NCBI GenBank assembly: GCA_016098155.1
Contig: JAAAJB010000031.1
Coordinates: 47,630 to 111,629 of the forward strand
Direction of reading: 5' to 3'
DNA from: Actinomortierella ambigua
Taxonomy: Eukaryota > Mortierellomycota > Mortierellomycetes > Mortierellales > Mortierellaceae
Length of the DNA: 64,000 nucleotides
The notes under the pieces: model-generated
The model's input: only the letters and a program-made list of their open reading frames with translations
Database searches by the model: none
Told to the model about the DNA's origin: nothing
Translations under genes and position numbers: made by a program
Shown here: in pieces, positions 1 to 11,413 of the stretch
Numbering within the stretch: the first letter of the stretch is position 1
Layout: each line of letters opens with the position of its first letter

Positions 1-1568
1 TAGCTCACTCCAGGGGAGTGAAGGCAAAGACAGCACTACGCACCCTAAGTACGACGCTCTTTATAAGCAGTGCCTTGGCTGTCGTGCCCTTTGCCATCAG
101 GTTCTTCGTCAAAGAGGCTATAGCGGAAGCAAACCCGTCTCAAGAACTGATTTCTTCAAGGCAGATTATCCCGGAAGGGGTTGTAACCGCTCTCCCAGGA
201 TGGACTTTTCCCGTGACCTACGGCGCCAATGCGGAGGAGGCGCTGAACAGGATGATCAACAGTACCATGGTGATCCCTCGAGCCGACCCTACAAAACGAT
301 ACCTCCCAAACGTCTCAAGCTACGAACTCGTTTGCGATCGATTCGATATCTACGCAACTAACAGGGATATCCTCATTCTACCGAATAACGGCTGTGCCTC
401 CATCACCTTGCTTACTTTGGACATTGACGCTACTGCCGATTTGTCAAGAATGTACACGGTTCCAAGATCCAATGGTCGAGTCAAAGTCGTGATTCCGGCT
501 CTTGCTGCACAAACTCACAAAAATAAGCCGGGAGCGGTGCGAGAGCTTCTGATAGCTCCTCGAATTCATCACGACGGCGAGGAATGCCTGACTCTTAATA
601 CCGAAGTCAATGTTGCTGGCGCAGACCGGGCTAGAATCACATCGTCGCCAACGATAGTTTTGACGAGATGCCAGCTCCAATCTGGAAATACTATCACTCT
701 CTCGAGCTCTTCCATCAAGTTTGTGTCCCCAAGCAACGAGATGTTCCATTCGCTCGTAACATCGATCTTTGGGACCCAGAACGAGCTTGTGTTGGCCATG
801 CAGGACTCTGTCAACAATAGTACCTTGACCACACTCCCCGAGAATGAATTCGAAGAGGTGTTGGTCATGGAGGTCAAAGCAACAAGTGACGGGGTGGTAG
901 CCCTGGTATGTCAATGGACCAGACAGGACATTGCTGAGGTTCCACAAATTGCCTGTTTATACAGCACCTCGAGTGTTCTAATTACCAAGCCTCAGCTGAT
1001 GGACCCCTATATTGCACAGCGACTAGTAAACAAGGGTCTCAATCCTCCCTGGACCAATCTCACTGCTGTAGTTACCCTCTCGTACCTTCCGCAGGCCTCC
1101 GAGGACAAAGTATCCTTTGACATCCCCAAGATCCTCCATGATTCTGTAGCAGTCGCACGCTACTTTGCGTCTATCGGCAACAACTTTGTCGTGGATTGGG
1201 AAGGATCCATGGTCTACATTTATTTTCATACTGTCGAGATCGTAAAGGGCTATGAGATCCCGCTAGGTCTCTTCGTCTCCGTTATCGGAGTCATGGTGGC
1301 CTGTTGTGTCTATTTGGTCATCACTGAGCTCATGCTTGATGCACGATATCGAGAATCGCTGTACATGACCATTTCCAGAGAACTGTTGCGTGGCCGAGAC
1401 AGCGGTAAGCCTCGCTTGCTTCGGTTTTATCCAAAGACACTCGAGTTTGAAGGCCGACGTCGACTAGTTGTTCCCACATCGAAACCACAGGATCCCGAGG
1501 ATGGCTCCGTGTATCCCTCTCAAACCCCCGCCGGTTCCCAAGAAACACTGACTGGTGCTGCTTTCTAA
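1..1568 (+). CDS. Membrane protein of unknown function (5' end outside window)
   Basis: One reading frame is open from the window edge to a TAA at 1566-1568, about 520 residues. The earliest possible start inside the window is a GTG at 18, and the frame stays open upstream of it, so the true start or an upstream exon lies outside; CTCCAG at 9-14 could be a 3' splice site. A hydrophobic stretch lies at about residues 13-31 (counted from position 18). A long polar region follows with several N-x-S/T sites (for example NST, NLT) and scattered cysteines. A second clear membrane segment is at about 414-440, then a basic tail of about 75 residues. This suggests an anchored protein with a large extracytoplasmic domain and a short cytosolic tail. 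I recognise no catalytic motif or named family. Confidence 0.75.
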   Translation, partial: AHSRGVKAKTALRTLSTTLFISSALAVVPFAIRFFVKEAIAEANPSQELISSRQIIPEGVVTALPGWTFPVTYGANAEEALNRMINSTMVIPRADPTKRYLPNVSSYELVCDRFDIYATNRDILILPNNGCASITLLTLDIDATADLSRMYTVPRSNGRVKVVIPALAAQTHKNKPGAVRELLIAPRIHHDGEECLTLNTEVNVAGADRARITSSPTIVLTRCQLQSGNTITLSSSSIKFVSPSNEMFHSLVTSIFGTQNELVLAMQDSVNNSTLTTLPENEFEEVLVMEVKATSDGVVALVCQWTRQDIAEVPQIACLYSTSSVLITKPQLMDPYIAQRLVNKGLNPPWTNLTAVVTLSYLPQASEDKVSFDIPKILHDSVAVARYFASIGNNFVVDWEGSMVYIYFHTVEIVKGYEIPLGLFVSVIGVMVACCVYLVITELMLDARYRESLYMTISRELLRGRDSGKPRLLRFYPKTLEFEGRRRLVVPTSKPQDPEDGSVYPSQTPAGSQETLTGAAF

Positions 1569-3378
1569 GATCTTCCTGTAGTGCCAAATTAGTGAAGCAT
1601 CATATCGTAGCATAAATCATTAGAGTTGCGTTCGTGCACTATCTGTATTCAACAAAGTATCAAGGTCTTCTTGTTCAAGCATGGATTTGTGACCTCGGAA
1701 GCGTTCTGTCAGAATCCAACGGATAGCCTCAAGGCCAGGACACGCCAGGTAGGCACCAAATTCCGAAAATTCGAATCGAGTTTCCCTCTCGTACGTGCCT
1801 CTCGTACAACCTCCGATTGCTATTGCAGCAAAACTTCCACAGTGACAAATGGAACATGGTCTAAACCATGCCCAAGTTCTCTCTTGTGGTACACCACTGC
1901 GGGTGAACAATCCAACCTTGCAGACATTGAAAATCTAAAAACAATCTCTTTGGACGTTTGACTGCCACGAGCCAGTTTATCTCGTGTAACATCTTTTGAT
2001 GCTGAAGAGTCTTCCCCCCCCCCCTTCCTCTCTCCCTTACCGCAGAGGGGCTGGACCGCAGTCTCACTCCGCCCCTCTCCCTCGGTATCTGCACTGCGGT
2101 CATCTCTGTTCGGGACTTTGAAATGAGCTTCAGAGCCACCTCCCCCCCCCTCCCGTTTGGCTATTACAGGTTTGCTCAAACCATCTCGATCTTCTATAGG
2201 ATTGATGAGTCATGAATCCTTGTCCTCCCTGCGGGCACCGACCATTTTTTTTAAGTTATGGGGTGAGGGCTCTTCTCTCAGGGATTGAACACGTATTTGA
2301 TTCTGATGGCAAAGACCCAGAAAGCTCACTCACCTGGCCGTGCTCCACGAGCCGCAGTTGAAGGGAAGACCCCCAGCGCCCACGTTGTTTCGGGGCACAA
2401 CGTTCCTCGCGAAAACTAAAAAAAAGATCCTCGCAAAGGCGCGGCAAGCGGAATGTGACTAAACACGAGGGAGAGGGAGGGTACTTCTCAGAGTCAGCTT
2501 TTACACTCAGACTAGCTCATGGATCTATGTTGGTGGATAAAGACTCTCAGCAGTACGGTAGTGAATCAAGGTAGCACCTGCCACAAGTGGCTGATGTAAG
2601 AAAGGGGTAGGTGTGTGGGGAGAAACGAATGCTAAAGAGTCGCTTGTGTAGACTGGAGCCCCCCTTGTGAGTTCCACAAATAAACAAACAAGCGGGTTGA
2701 AAAAAATCATACGCCGGATAAAGCTGGACTAGTTTCACCTCGAGGCGTAGTATCCTATTCGGCGACAGATCACATTCGTCGTGCGTCTCTTTCGCCTCTC
2801 TCTCCATGTCCTTTCGACTCTTGCACGAGCCATTAGTACGCTGTTTGTAGAGGGAACAAGTCGAAGATAATTTTTAAAGAGTAGCTTGGCAGGTAGAGTG
2901 GTGACACAGCCACATGGAACGAAGTCGAAAAAAATTATCCATTGGGTTTTGGGATTTCGGTTCAATTGGAGGGGGGGGGGAGAGAGGCACAACGTAAAGT
3001 TTAGGGAAAATTCGTCCCGGATGTGAGATCCAATGGTCAGAACTTGTGTCTTTTTCGTGCTGCGTCGTGTCTTGCTGCGTCCCCGCATTCAACCACACAC
3101 ATCCACACCCCCCCCTCTCTCTCTCACTCCGTTCCAAATTGCAACGCCTTTCAGTTTTCCTTGTCAAATCATTCATTGTCAACAAGCGGCAGTTTTTGGG
3201 TGGATGAGAAAAACAAACGGCTGGGCAACGCTGTGTTTTTTTTTGTTCTGTTATATTTATATAACGTTAAACAATGATTTTGATGACTATATTACAAGGC
3301 GGATTAAAGGGATGCGATGAAAGACCGGCAGTGGAGGATGTGATGTCCTTTCGAGAGCGAGAGGAATAAAAGAGTCAT
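1569..3378. other. Gene-free interval (1.8 kb)
   Basis: No frame here carries a recognisable protein or coherent exons. It contains several homopolymer runs (C-runs near 2014-2025 and 2141-2149, a G-run near 2972-2980) and a T-run near 3237-3244. It lies between the 3' end of the membrane-protein gene and the 3' end of the minus-strand zinc-finger gene, so it should hold both 3' UTRs. Confidence 0.6.
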
Positions 3379-4584
3379 TTAACCGATCAGCTTGGCCCGG
3401 GCACGGGCCTCGGCCAGCAAAGAGGGTTGATTCTCTGTGGGGTGAACGTTGTCATCGCGGGTGGCCTTGACGGCATAGTGTCGCAACAGAGCATCACGGC
3501 GAACAAATGGGCGATGGCAGAACTCGCAGGGCCAGACACGCTCTTGATGCTTGGACAATTGGTGACGCTTATAGTCATGGATGCGTCCAAACCGCTCCGC
3601 GGGGCACAACGAACAGCGATAGTTGGTCTCTTCTGTCTCCGGGTTGAACACTGTGATTGAGCCGTCCTTGTTGCGCACCATCTTCAGACCAGGTTCAACC
3701 ACCAGGGCCATCGCCGGAACGGTGCGGTGGCGCCGACGTGGTTTCATCTGTGCCAGTGTAGTGTTGGTGTTGGTATAGGTGCTGGCGCTCATGTTGATGC
3801 TGGTTGTCGATGGTGGGGATTTGGACAGAGTTGGCCTGCGCGAGTGGGCGCGTGTGTACGACTTGACGGGTCCAGCACCCGAGCAGATCGACGATGACGA
3901 GCAGTTGGATGAGACTGAGCCACGACGCACCGACGAAGGGGATGTCGTTGTGCAATAGGGCTCAAACTTGACCTGGGTCTCCATGATGGGTGATGCCATC
4001 GAAGGTGCGGGAGAAGGCGAACGTGTCCAGTCTAAGCCAGGCGTCACAGGGCTTGCGATGGACTCTGAAGGCGATGGGTACGACGAAGAAGACGGCGATG
4101 GTGGAATTGGTGCACACTTTTTGCCCTGGGTGAGGATGGTGTCGACTGCTTCCTCGGCAAAGGGGTAGTTTTGCAGGAAGACAAATTCTTGAAACCGCTG
4201 TTGTTCTTCCTCAAAGTCCGATGCGTCCATGGAGATGGGACTGGAGATGCTCTGGTCCAGAATATCATCGATGGTCAAGTTGAAAAGATCCGCCAGCTCG
4301 TCCGACGGCTCACTCTTGACTGCGGCCATTGGGCTTTCCGAAGCAGCCGGGAAGTGGGGCGGCATCTGGTGAAGGTCGGTGAGTGGTGGGCTACTGAGCA
4401 GTGCAAAGAGCTGTGCTTGGCAGTTGGTTACATCTGCGTCCATAGGCGTGTAGCCAGCGCGGTCTGTCTCGTAAATTGTGGTATATTCGCAAGAAAACTC
4501 TTCTGTGGCACTCTTGTCCTTGCGGAAGATAGGAGCGACCATCATGGTGCTGGATGCCATGGTTGGTTGTGCAGCAAAAGTCAT
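3379..4584 (-). CDS. C2H2 zinc-finger transcription factor
   Basis: Intronless gene of 401 residues. I start it at the ATG at 4584 and not at the in-frame ATG at 4749, because the extra 55 residues would translate a (GA)n microsatellite and the TATA box lies at 4768-4775. Residues 1-320 are mostly disordered and rich in Ser/Pro, with acidic patches such as the segment around DELADLFNLTIDDILDQ that resemble activation domains. Two C-terminal zinc fingers follow at about 324-346 (C-x2-C-x13-H-x4-H) and 353-381. In the second finger the histidine spacing is unusually long (CEFC...RRDALLRHY...H). Basic motifs (RRRHR) precede the fingers. It is inferred to be a nuclear DNA-binding regulator. The target genes are unknown, and I cannot assign a specific ortholog. 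Confidence 0.85.
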   Translation of the reverse strand: MTFAAQPTMASSTMMVAPIFRKDKSATEEFSCEYTTIYETDRAGYTPMDADVTNCQAQLFALLSSPPLTDLHQMPPHFPAASESPMAAVKSEPSDELADLFNLTIDDILDQSISSPISMDASDFEEEQQRFQEFVFLQNYPFAEEAVDTILTQGKKCAPIPPSPSSSSYPSPSESIASPVTPGLDWTRSPSPAPSMASPIMETQVKFEPYCTTTSPSSVRRGSVSSNCSSSSICSGAGPVKSYTRAHSRRPTLSKSPPSTTSINMSASTYTNTNTTLAQMKPRRRHRTVPAMALVVEPGLKMVRNKDGSITVFNPETEETNYRCSLCPAERFGRIHDYKRHQLSKHQERVWPCEFCHRPFVRRDALLRHYAVKATRDDNVHPTENQPSLLAEARARAKLIG

Positions 4585-4610
4585 TGTGTCTTTATGCTTA
4601 TGTGTATGTG

Positions 4611-4613
<3 letters not shown>

Positions 4614-4642
<29 letters not shown>
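4614..4642. repeat. (GA)n microsatellite in the 5' leader of the zinc-finger gene
   Basis: About 14 dinucleotide units, reading CT on the coding strand, between the TATA box and the chosen start codon. Pyrimidine-rich leaders of this kind are common upstream of several genes in the window. Confidence 0.9.
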
Positions 4643-4646
<4 letters not shown>

Positions 4647-4767
4647 GTAGAAACAATGAAGAGCGATGATCCGCAAACTGTATTGCATATATATGTGTAT
4701 GAGGGGAGGAGGCTGTGCAGCGCAATTGCTTGAGGCGATGAGTAGACAAATGTGGGGGGATGAGGCC

Positions 4768-4775
4768 CTTTTATA
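4768..4775 (-). promoter_or_regulatory. TATA box of the zinc-finger gene
   Basis: The minus strand reads TATAAAAG about 185 bp upstream of the ATG at 4584. Transcription would start roughly 30 bp downstream, before the (CT)n tract, which supports the downstream start codon. Confidence 0.6.
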
Positions 4776-4787
4776 AGCAGAGGAGTC

Positions 4788-4825
4788 GACCAGCCGCAGA
4801 TTGACCAGCCACAAATTTGACCAGC
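4788..4825. promoter_or_regulatory. Three evenly spaced GACCAGC repeats upstream of the TATA box
   Basis: GACCAGC occurs at 4788-4794, 4803-4809 and 4819-4825, with start-to-start distances of 15 and 16 bp, immediately upstream of the TATA box of the zinc-finger gene. Regular spacing suggests a cluster of binding sites for one regulator, possibly the factor itself. This is inference from position and repetition only. Confidence 0.45.
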
Positions 4826-6293
4826 GTCAACTACCATAAATAGTCATATCAAGAAATTCGTCAATTGACATTTGGGAGGGTCAATCACAGTTTGACTTGA
4901 TGGCTGAATGGCTGAGTCGAATTGCCTTCTACCATAATTGGGTACATGAGAGCCCGCGGAGTAGTATCCAAAGTACCTCGCACATTGGAAGGGCTGTCGA
5001 AAAAGTCGTTCGTCGATTTCCTCAGTTTCCGCTTTCCATTCTTGGAAATCCACTAGGTCTGGCAATAAGGCCAAAATTCGCGTACAGCGATGGGTTCTCC
5101 ACATGACGGTGAATCAGACCAAAGCAACAAACTACTGCGTGCTTAGCTCGGATTCAGGGCCCCTTCTTTATTTCGTAGTATCGCGATATGCGCCAAGTTG
5201 GCGCACTTTTGTGGTGAGGCTTAGCCGGCTGGAAATATTCACCCGCGCGACGTTCCAGGATCGCAGTCAATAAAAAAAAAAGAAGAGAGTTGCAACGTGT
5301 TTCCGACTCTTTCCACACTATTCGATTATGTTTAGCGAGACAGGGAATGCCAAGTAACAAGAAGGCATTGAAAGGAGGAGGAGGGGGGATACCAGTCTTA
5401 AGTGTTGCGCAGCGCAGGCGTTAGCCTCAGGTAAAATTTCCGTATAAATCCTTGGCAGCACTGCCTCTTGACACGTATTTCAGCATAGTCGAAAGTCTCT
5501 ATCCGAGCTGCATAAAGACCCAATCTTTAAAACATAGCCTCATAGAATTAATAACCAAAGTAGACATGCTGAGAGAGAGAGAGAGTGTGTGTGTGTGTGT
5601 GTGTGGAGAGAGAGAGAGTCTCAGTGACGCGAGTTTAAGGTGACCATTCGTATATCTTGCCCTGGTTTTCAGTATAACGAAAGTGGTGGAAGAGACACCG
5701 CTTGCGGATTTGCAACAGTGAATACCCAGAGACCCAATTGGCAAAGCGAGGGTCTACCGTCAAGATTCCGAATATAGTCTTTCTCTTCCCAAATGCAAAT
5801 GGGTGTATCCGGAGCGGAAAACTCAACTGCATCCTTGAAATCACATTTTTGACCCACCCGTCCCGGCAGTCGCAATTGGCAGAGAGTAGATAGGAAACTT
5901 CATTCTCTTCTTTTATCTTGCATCTGCAGGTTCATCTAAGAAACGACGAAACTGCTTAACCTGCCCTTGTAGTGCATGTGAGCTCTAATTGTATTTCGGA
6001 TGGAAGGCTGCGCCATTCCTGTAATGATGGTTTGTTTCCGGTCTTTGCGCATCGTCTAGGACAACGGTACGTGGCTAAGAAACACCAGGACCATGAATTG
6101 CCATTGATGGAGTGGGTTTGACAAGGGTCAAAATAAAAGAAACAGTGCCTCTTCAGTGCTCAAGTTGAACGACAGGAGGGTGCACGTGTCTCCTAACGAT
6201 AACACCGCTTGGAGAGGTCCATTGCGAGTGAGCATATAGCTCCATTTCAGAAAGGGTAAAGTTTTTGTTTGGTTTGATTTTGTATGGAATACT
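4826..6293. other. Gene-free interval upstream of the zinc-finger gene
   Basis: No supported gene. It contains a compound GA/GT microsatellite at 5571-5618, and a minus-strand open stretch of about 65 codons near 5672-5875 that reads like normal protein but has no visible start context, partner exon or recognisable family. The left end is the promoter of the zinc-finger gene; the right end holds the 3' UTR of the minus-strand YME2 gene. Confidence 0.55.
5571..5618. repeat. Compound (GA)n(GT)n(GA)n microsatellite
   Basis: The plus strand reads a GA run, then about ten GT units, then a GA run of about six units. Simple-sequence repeat in a gene-free interval. Confidence 0.9.
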
Positions 6294-9200
6294 CTAGAGG
6301 CTCTGGCCTACGGAAGCGACCACCAGCTTGGCCTTGCTAATTTCCTGTTCATATCCCGCGATCTTTTCATGGCTAGCGGCCAGTTTCTTCATCAGCCACT
6401 TGACACGGGTGTCGATCTCCTTGGGTACCCGTCCTGAACCAAAGATCCATGACCCATCCTGATGCAACAGGCTTGAAAGCTCCTTGAGCTCTGTCTCGTA
6501 CTTGTTCACATTGGCTTGTTCCACCTTTTCCAGGAATGTCATGGTGTCGAGCGACATTACGGCGGCGAATCCACTATCCAAAAGCAGCTCGCGAAACGCT
6601 GCCCGGTAAATGGGCTTTCCGGGCTTGACCAGGAACGGACGACCTGATGAAAAAGAAATGCATAGACAAATGCGGTCCGGAAGGGATGGCGAAATAATGC
6701 CCATTGCATGGTTAGCTGTTGCTGGAAGAAGCGCCAAAGAGCGAGTGAAAGATTATAATTCGCGAAAAAGACTAAGGATAGATGACTTACCATTCTTGTG
6801 CACAATAGAGATGAGCTCAGCTTCTTCCATGTATGCGAATGGGCTTTCGTCGTTCTTAAACAGAGGGTGGATCCTGAGTTCATCATAGTTTGCCTTGTTA
6901 AGAAAAAGAAGGATGAGCATGATGCGAGTGTTGAGTACCAAGAAACTAGAGCGCAATAATACGACCTGAGCGCCTTCCTCTTCAGCAATAAACGAGATAA
7001 ACGAGATAAACGAGGTTATCAACATAGGGAAAGTTCTCTTACCGACTCGGCATAGGCAAGCTGTTGCATGATAGCCCAGAACTGGATAGCGGTCCAGTGG
7101 GCAGTCTTGCCGTCAGTATTGTCATAATCAAACGCGGTCTTGCGGACCTCAATCACTGCACGGCCCAAGATGTCGTGGGTTGCCTCTGTGTAATGCAAAA
7201 AAAAAAAAAGAGTAACGAGAGTTAGGGAATTCAAGATATAATGCGAGTGCACTGCAGCGGTGTAAGGAGACATGCAGAGCTCCGCTCTGTACCTTCAGGG
7301 GCCATGCCACTCTTGACCTTCTGGACAAACAGCTCGAGATCAGTCAGGCGTCCTCCAATGGTCTCGACAGCCTTTCTCAAGGTTGGGAACTCGGACTGGT
7401 CGAGATGCTTATGAACAAGCTCCATGGCAGACTCCAGTGTTGCATCCGCTAGGACAACAGACTCAAATGTCCTGTTGGGTAGGGCTAAGTACGAAGAAAG
7501 CGAGTTCAGGACGTGTGAGAAACCAAGAAAAATCACCCTACCATCATAATTGTTGTTTTTGAGAGTGCACGACCGCCGGTACCTTTGGCTAATGGCTTGG
7601 AAGCAGTAACATTATTGGTCACGAAAACGACATGCGCAAGGTGGTTCTCCACGAGGACAGCAGCCCATTCAGCAAGCAAGTTCCAAAGCTCCTTGGCGTG
7701 ACCACCCTTCTCCTTGCACATGTATCCGTCAATGACAATAACAGGGATGTCATCAGGGTCACACCAGCTTGACTTCTCGACATGTTGCTTCGCCTTGTTC
7801 TTGCGCTTGCGTAACAGCGACTGCTTCCCTAAGGTATCGAGTGATTCCGGTGAGGCTGCCCTCGCCACGGCCCGACGTTCCTTCTCTTCCTGAGTCGCCT
7901 CGATCTTCTTCATGATAGCCTCTGGAGATAAGCTGGACATGTCGGAGGTCGGCGACGACTGAATGATAGCCACCGTGAGTGTATCCAGAATCTTTTTAAT
8001 CTGTCCTTCAAATGTTGCCGACAGGCCTATGAACCAGAACAAGAAAAATTAACTGGGTCAACGAGATGGCCAGTCAGCATTCATAGCACATCAAAAACCT
8101 ATAACGAGAGAACTTACCAGCCTTTTGGCCAGTGGTAGCAGTGATGGCCATATCTATCATGTTGTTGATGTTGGACATAAACTGGAACAGCGGGATGTAG
8201 CCAACCTGCCTGGCTAGCTTTGGAAGTAGCTCGTTCTCCGACCGACTGTTGACCAGCTCCTCGCAGTGCAGGATGACCTTATGGTGCTTCTCCTTCACTA
8301 CAAAGTCAACCATTTCTGATTTGCCAGCTCCTCGAGGACCAGAGACAATGATGAATGTTTCTATGTAGTGAATGAAGGTGTTCGTCAAATGAGTCAAAAT
8401 ATTTGTATATGAGAGAATAAAAAAAAGACCCAATTCTTCCTCTGTAACAGAAAATGTCGCATACCTGGTGGGTCCCGCAGCCATGCTCGAAGCTTTGCTT
8501 CCTCCTCCTCACGTTCGCGCCATCCTGGTGCCTGAAGCGACTCTTGGGATGTTCGAGTGAGTCGACCAATTGTTTCCTTGCGAATCCATCTCAGAACTGA
8601 GTACTCGTTGACATTGAAGAGTTGGGTGATCTTGGCGTGCATGCTGAACACACGGATAGGATCAAAAATGAGGTACGATAGACCGGCGACCATGGCACCT
8701 CCGAGGGGAACGCTGATACGAGGGTGGTTGGACAGCCAGGTCCAGACAATGTTGCCTTTCAGGACCTTTTCATACTGGACGTTCACCTTGATGCCCTCAA
8801 TCTCGGCGCCGTGAAGGCAGTTCTTTGCACTGGTGGCGGCACGCGAGGATGTGTATTGGACGAAGACCTGGCGCGGCATGTCCTTGACGGCCGGTGGGGT
8901 GATGATGTCATGAATCCTGCCGTACTTGCGGAAGGCTGGGTACAAGGTTTCGACGCCAAGATTGCCGAGAAACTCGACGCGGATTTTGTTGTTGGGGTAC
9001 CGGCTGTTCATGTCCTCCAAAAAGGGTTCGCCCTTCACAAGGAAGGCTCGCACCTTTTGAAAGTTGAACCACATATAGTGTCCATGTCCAATCAGATGTT
9101 GCTCACAGCGACTCTCAATCTCCTTCAGAGCCTCCTTGGTTGTGTACGAGCTGGGGCGGACATATGAAAAGTGTACGAACATTCCTCCATCCTTCAACCT

Positions 9201-9907
9201 ATAACGTCATTAAATTGGAATACACTAGTGTTAGGTTCATGCTACCCGATCTTCAGCATTTTTTTTAAACAAAGGTTTAGCGTTTTACCTTGGCTCAATG
9301 CCTCCAATCTTGAAATGAAAAGGCATCTTATCTTCCGGTGGAACCAGTTCGTTCTTCGCTTTGCGCTCGAGCGATCTCCATCCCGGCTTGAGCAATGAGT
9401 AGCGTATATCCCACCAACCCATCCTGAGAGGGTACGCGTTATCAAAATACAGCATACCGTATTGGAGGGGGAGCTAATTCGAGAGATAGGTAAATAGGAA
9501 AGCAATGCATGTGAGTGGAAATGGCTCTCCGCCATTTGGTAGTCTATGAAACAATGCCCTTCAGTGCAGACGCGCTTTGTTCCAATGTCACCCCTGAGGA
9601 CGGCCTTTCTCACCTCTTCTTCGGTGGCAATGGTAACATTCTGAGTCTCAGTGCCATAGCTGCGACTCTTTGCCGGCTGTTTGATATGAGGTGCTTTGGT
9701 AGTCTTTGCGAACCCAACAGGCTTGGCGGGCAGAGCGGTGACGGAGATGGAGTTGGAGCTGGATTTAGCAGCGACGGGGGTGTTCGGCGCCAGGAAGTTG
9801 AGTGTTCGTAGTTGAGAGCCTCTCGCGACAACAGTGCGGTGTCCTGACGAGGACAAGGACAACTGCCTTTGGGCAGTGGTGCGGGCGAAATGGGCAGCTC
9901 GCAACAT
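6294..9907 (-). CDS. YME2: YME2-like mitochondrial escape protein (RRM + RNA12 ATPase-like domain)
   Basis: Nine exons: 9907-9614, 9473-9289, 9198-8465, 8360-8118, 8026-7537, 7471-7293, 7185-7043, 6893-6791, 6643-6294, giving 906 residues (yeast Yme2 is about 850). The N-terminus is Arg/Ser-rich with almost no acidic residues, as expected of a mitochondrial presequence. An RRM-like region lies in exon 3 (segments near VEFLGNLGVETLYPAFRKYG and RQVFVQY). The RNA12-type P-loop follows across the exon 3/4 junction as GPRGAGKSEM, then the conserved PDDIPVIVIDGY segment. Members of this family are inner-membrane proteins that act in mitochondrial DNA maintenance. The end of exon 5 uses a weak GTGATT donor, because the stronger GTAGGG five bases away would break the frame. 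It is divergent from NDUFS4. Confidence 0.88.
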
Positions 9908-10254
9908 GATGGAAGCTGATCCCGATGTAAGTGTGTGCGTGAAAAGTGTGTTCCCCCTCCCCGTGTCATTTTATCGCACTGTGTGCACCCTTGCATCACT
10001 TTTTTTTCGCACCCTCTTCTTTTGGGTCCCAATACGGCAATTTAAGCAAACGGTCTTTTTTTAAGGGAGACAGCATCAACGATAGGTGATTTACTTTTCG
10101 TCATTCGGTCCGCAATTTGGCTCCTCCCCCTCTCTCGCCCTCGGTGTCTCAGGGAGGCGAGTTCGGATCGGTGTCCATGCTCCGAAGTTACTACATCTGT
10201 CGCCCCGCCATTACCTTCCACCCTTCGGCCCTTCCTCATCCCCCTTCTTACATA
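9908..10254. promoter_or_regulatory. Divergent promoter shared by YME2 and NDUFS4
   Basis: The 347 bp between the two start codons must hold both promoters. Both flanking genes encode mitochondrial proteins. I see pyrimidine-rich stretches and no clear TATA box in either direction. Confidence 0.6.
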
Positions 10255-11413
10255 ATGGCCTCTCTCATTGCCACCAAGCAGGCTCTTTCCGGCGCCTTCC
10301 GCCTGGCTGCTTCCCGCCCCGCCTTCACTGCCCTTCGCTACTCCACTGCCTCCAACAACACCACTTCCTCGGTCACTGAGGTTGCTCGCGAGCCAGTTGC
10401 TCTCCAGGCCGAGATCGTCAGCGGTGCACCTGGTTAGTGATTGACATCCCACTCGACTCGTGTTTCACAGCATCAAAAACTGGAGCCTTGCCTAAAAGAC
10501 TGGCACTTCCGCATTCAGGGAATGCATGACTTTGAGAGGTGTACTCGGGAGAGTAGGAATCAGCAGCATGTTCTGGATGAGTTTCAACCTTCCGCGAATT
10601 CCCAAAAAGCAGCACCGCGAGACGCACATGTTTACTTGTAGTCGGTCCTTTTACTCCGTGCACAGTCTGTCAGCGGCATCGCCGTGCGCTGTCTCTTGTT
10701 GCTGATAACTGTCGTGTGCGGCCCTCGACCCCGCTGATCATCAATTCGTTATCATACAATTAGAGACAAGATCGTACTAATACACTTATAACATTGATGA
10801 TGGCACTTTTTTAGAGGAGGTTCGCATGCACCCTTGCCGTATCTACAAACAGTCCAAGGCTGCCACACAATCTGGCATCACCAACACCGCCGTTTGGAGA
10901 ATCGACTTTGACACGGAGATGCAGGCTGGTCGCTTTGAGAACGAGCTGATGGGTTGGGCATCGTCGTAAGTGACCGTGTCTGATACGTACCAACAGGGCA
11001 GGACAGAAACGCGTTTGGCTGGCCTAGTGCCTATTGTCAGCGCGAGGAATCGACCGGGAATGACAACTGGAAATCTGACGCGCACCGTTTTCGCTTGATT
11101 GTATCCCCTATCTAGCTCGGACTATATGCAGGCCTTGATGATGAAGTTCAACACCAAGAACGACGCCATTGCATTCGCCGAGAAGCAGGGTACGTAGCCG
11201 TGTTGGCAGAACGCCATTTTTTTCTCTCAGGGGTTCCTCGACTGGACTGTCATGATCTCTGAGAGATAGCGTACTTACTCTCTTGCATTCTTTTTGTAAA
11301 TAGGCTGGGAGTTTGTTGTCCAGGAGCCCAACCAGAAGATTATCAAGAAGAAGGTCTACGCCGATAACTTCAAGTACTCGGCCACGAAGCTGCGCTTCGT
11401 CAAGACCAAGTAA
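10255..11413 (+). CDS. NDUFS4: NADH:ubiquinone oxidoreductase 18/21 kDa subunit (NDUFS4)
   Basis: Four exons: 10255-10432, 10815-10965, 11116-11189, 11304-11413, giving 170 residues, close to the usual size. The N-terminus (about 30-40 residues rich in Ala, Ser, Arg) looks like a mitochondrial targeting sequence. The mature part carries family landmarks: an SGxxNTxxWxxxFDT-like segment (SGITNTAVWRIDFDT), the MGWASS motif, and the C-terminal region ending KYSATKLRFVKTK. NDUFS4 is an accessory subunit at the NADH-dehydrogenase (N) module of complex I, needed for assembly and stability. An in-frame ATG at 10177 exists, but the start at 10255 gives the better presequence. Intron 1 (382 bp) is longer than the others. 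Confidence 0.93.

Noticed and set aside
4585..4749. Upstream ATG extension of the zinc-finger protein by 55 residues
   Set aside because: It would translate the (CT)n leader as a Ser-Leu run and reaches to about 20 bp from the TATA box, so it is untranslated leader or promoter.
7531..7541. Stronger GTAGGG donor at the end of YME2 exon 5
   Set aside because: It leaves phase 0 and runs into a stop at once in the next exon; the GTGATT donor keeps the frame into TFESVVLADAT.
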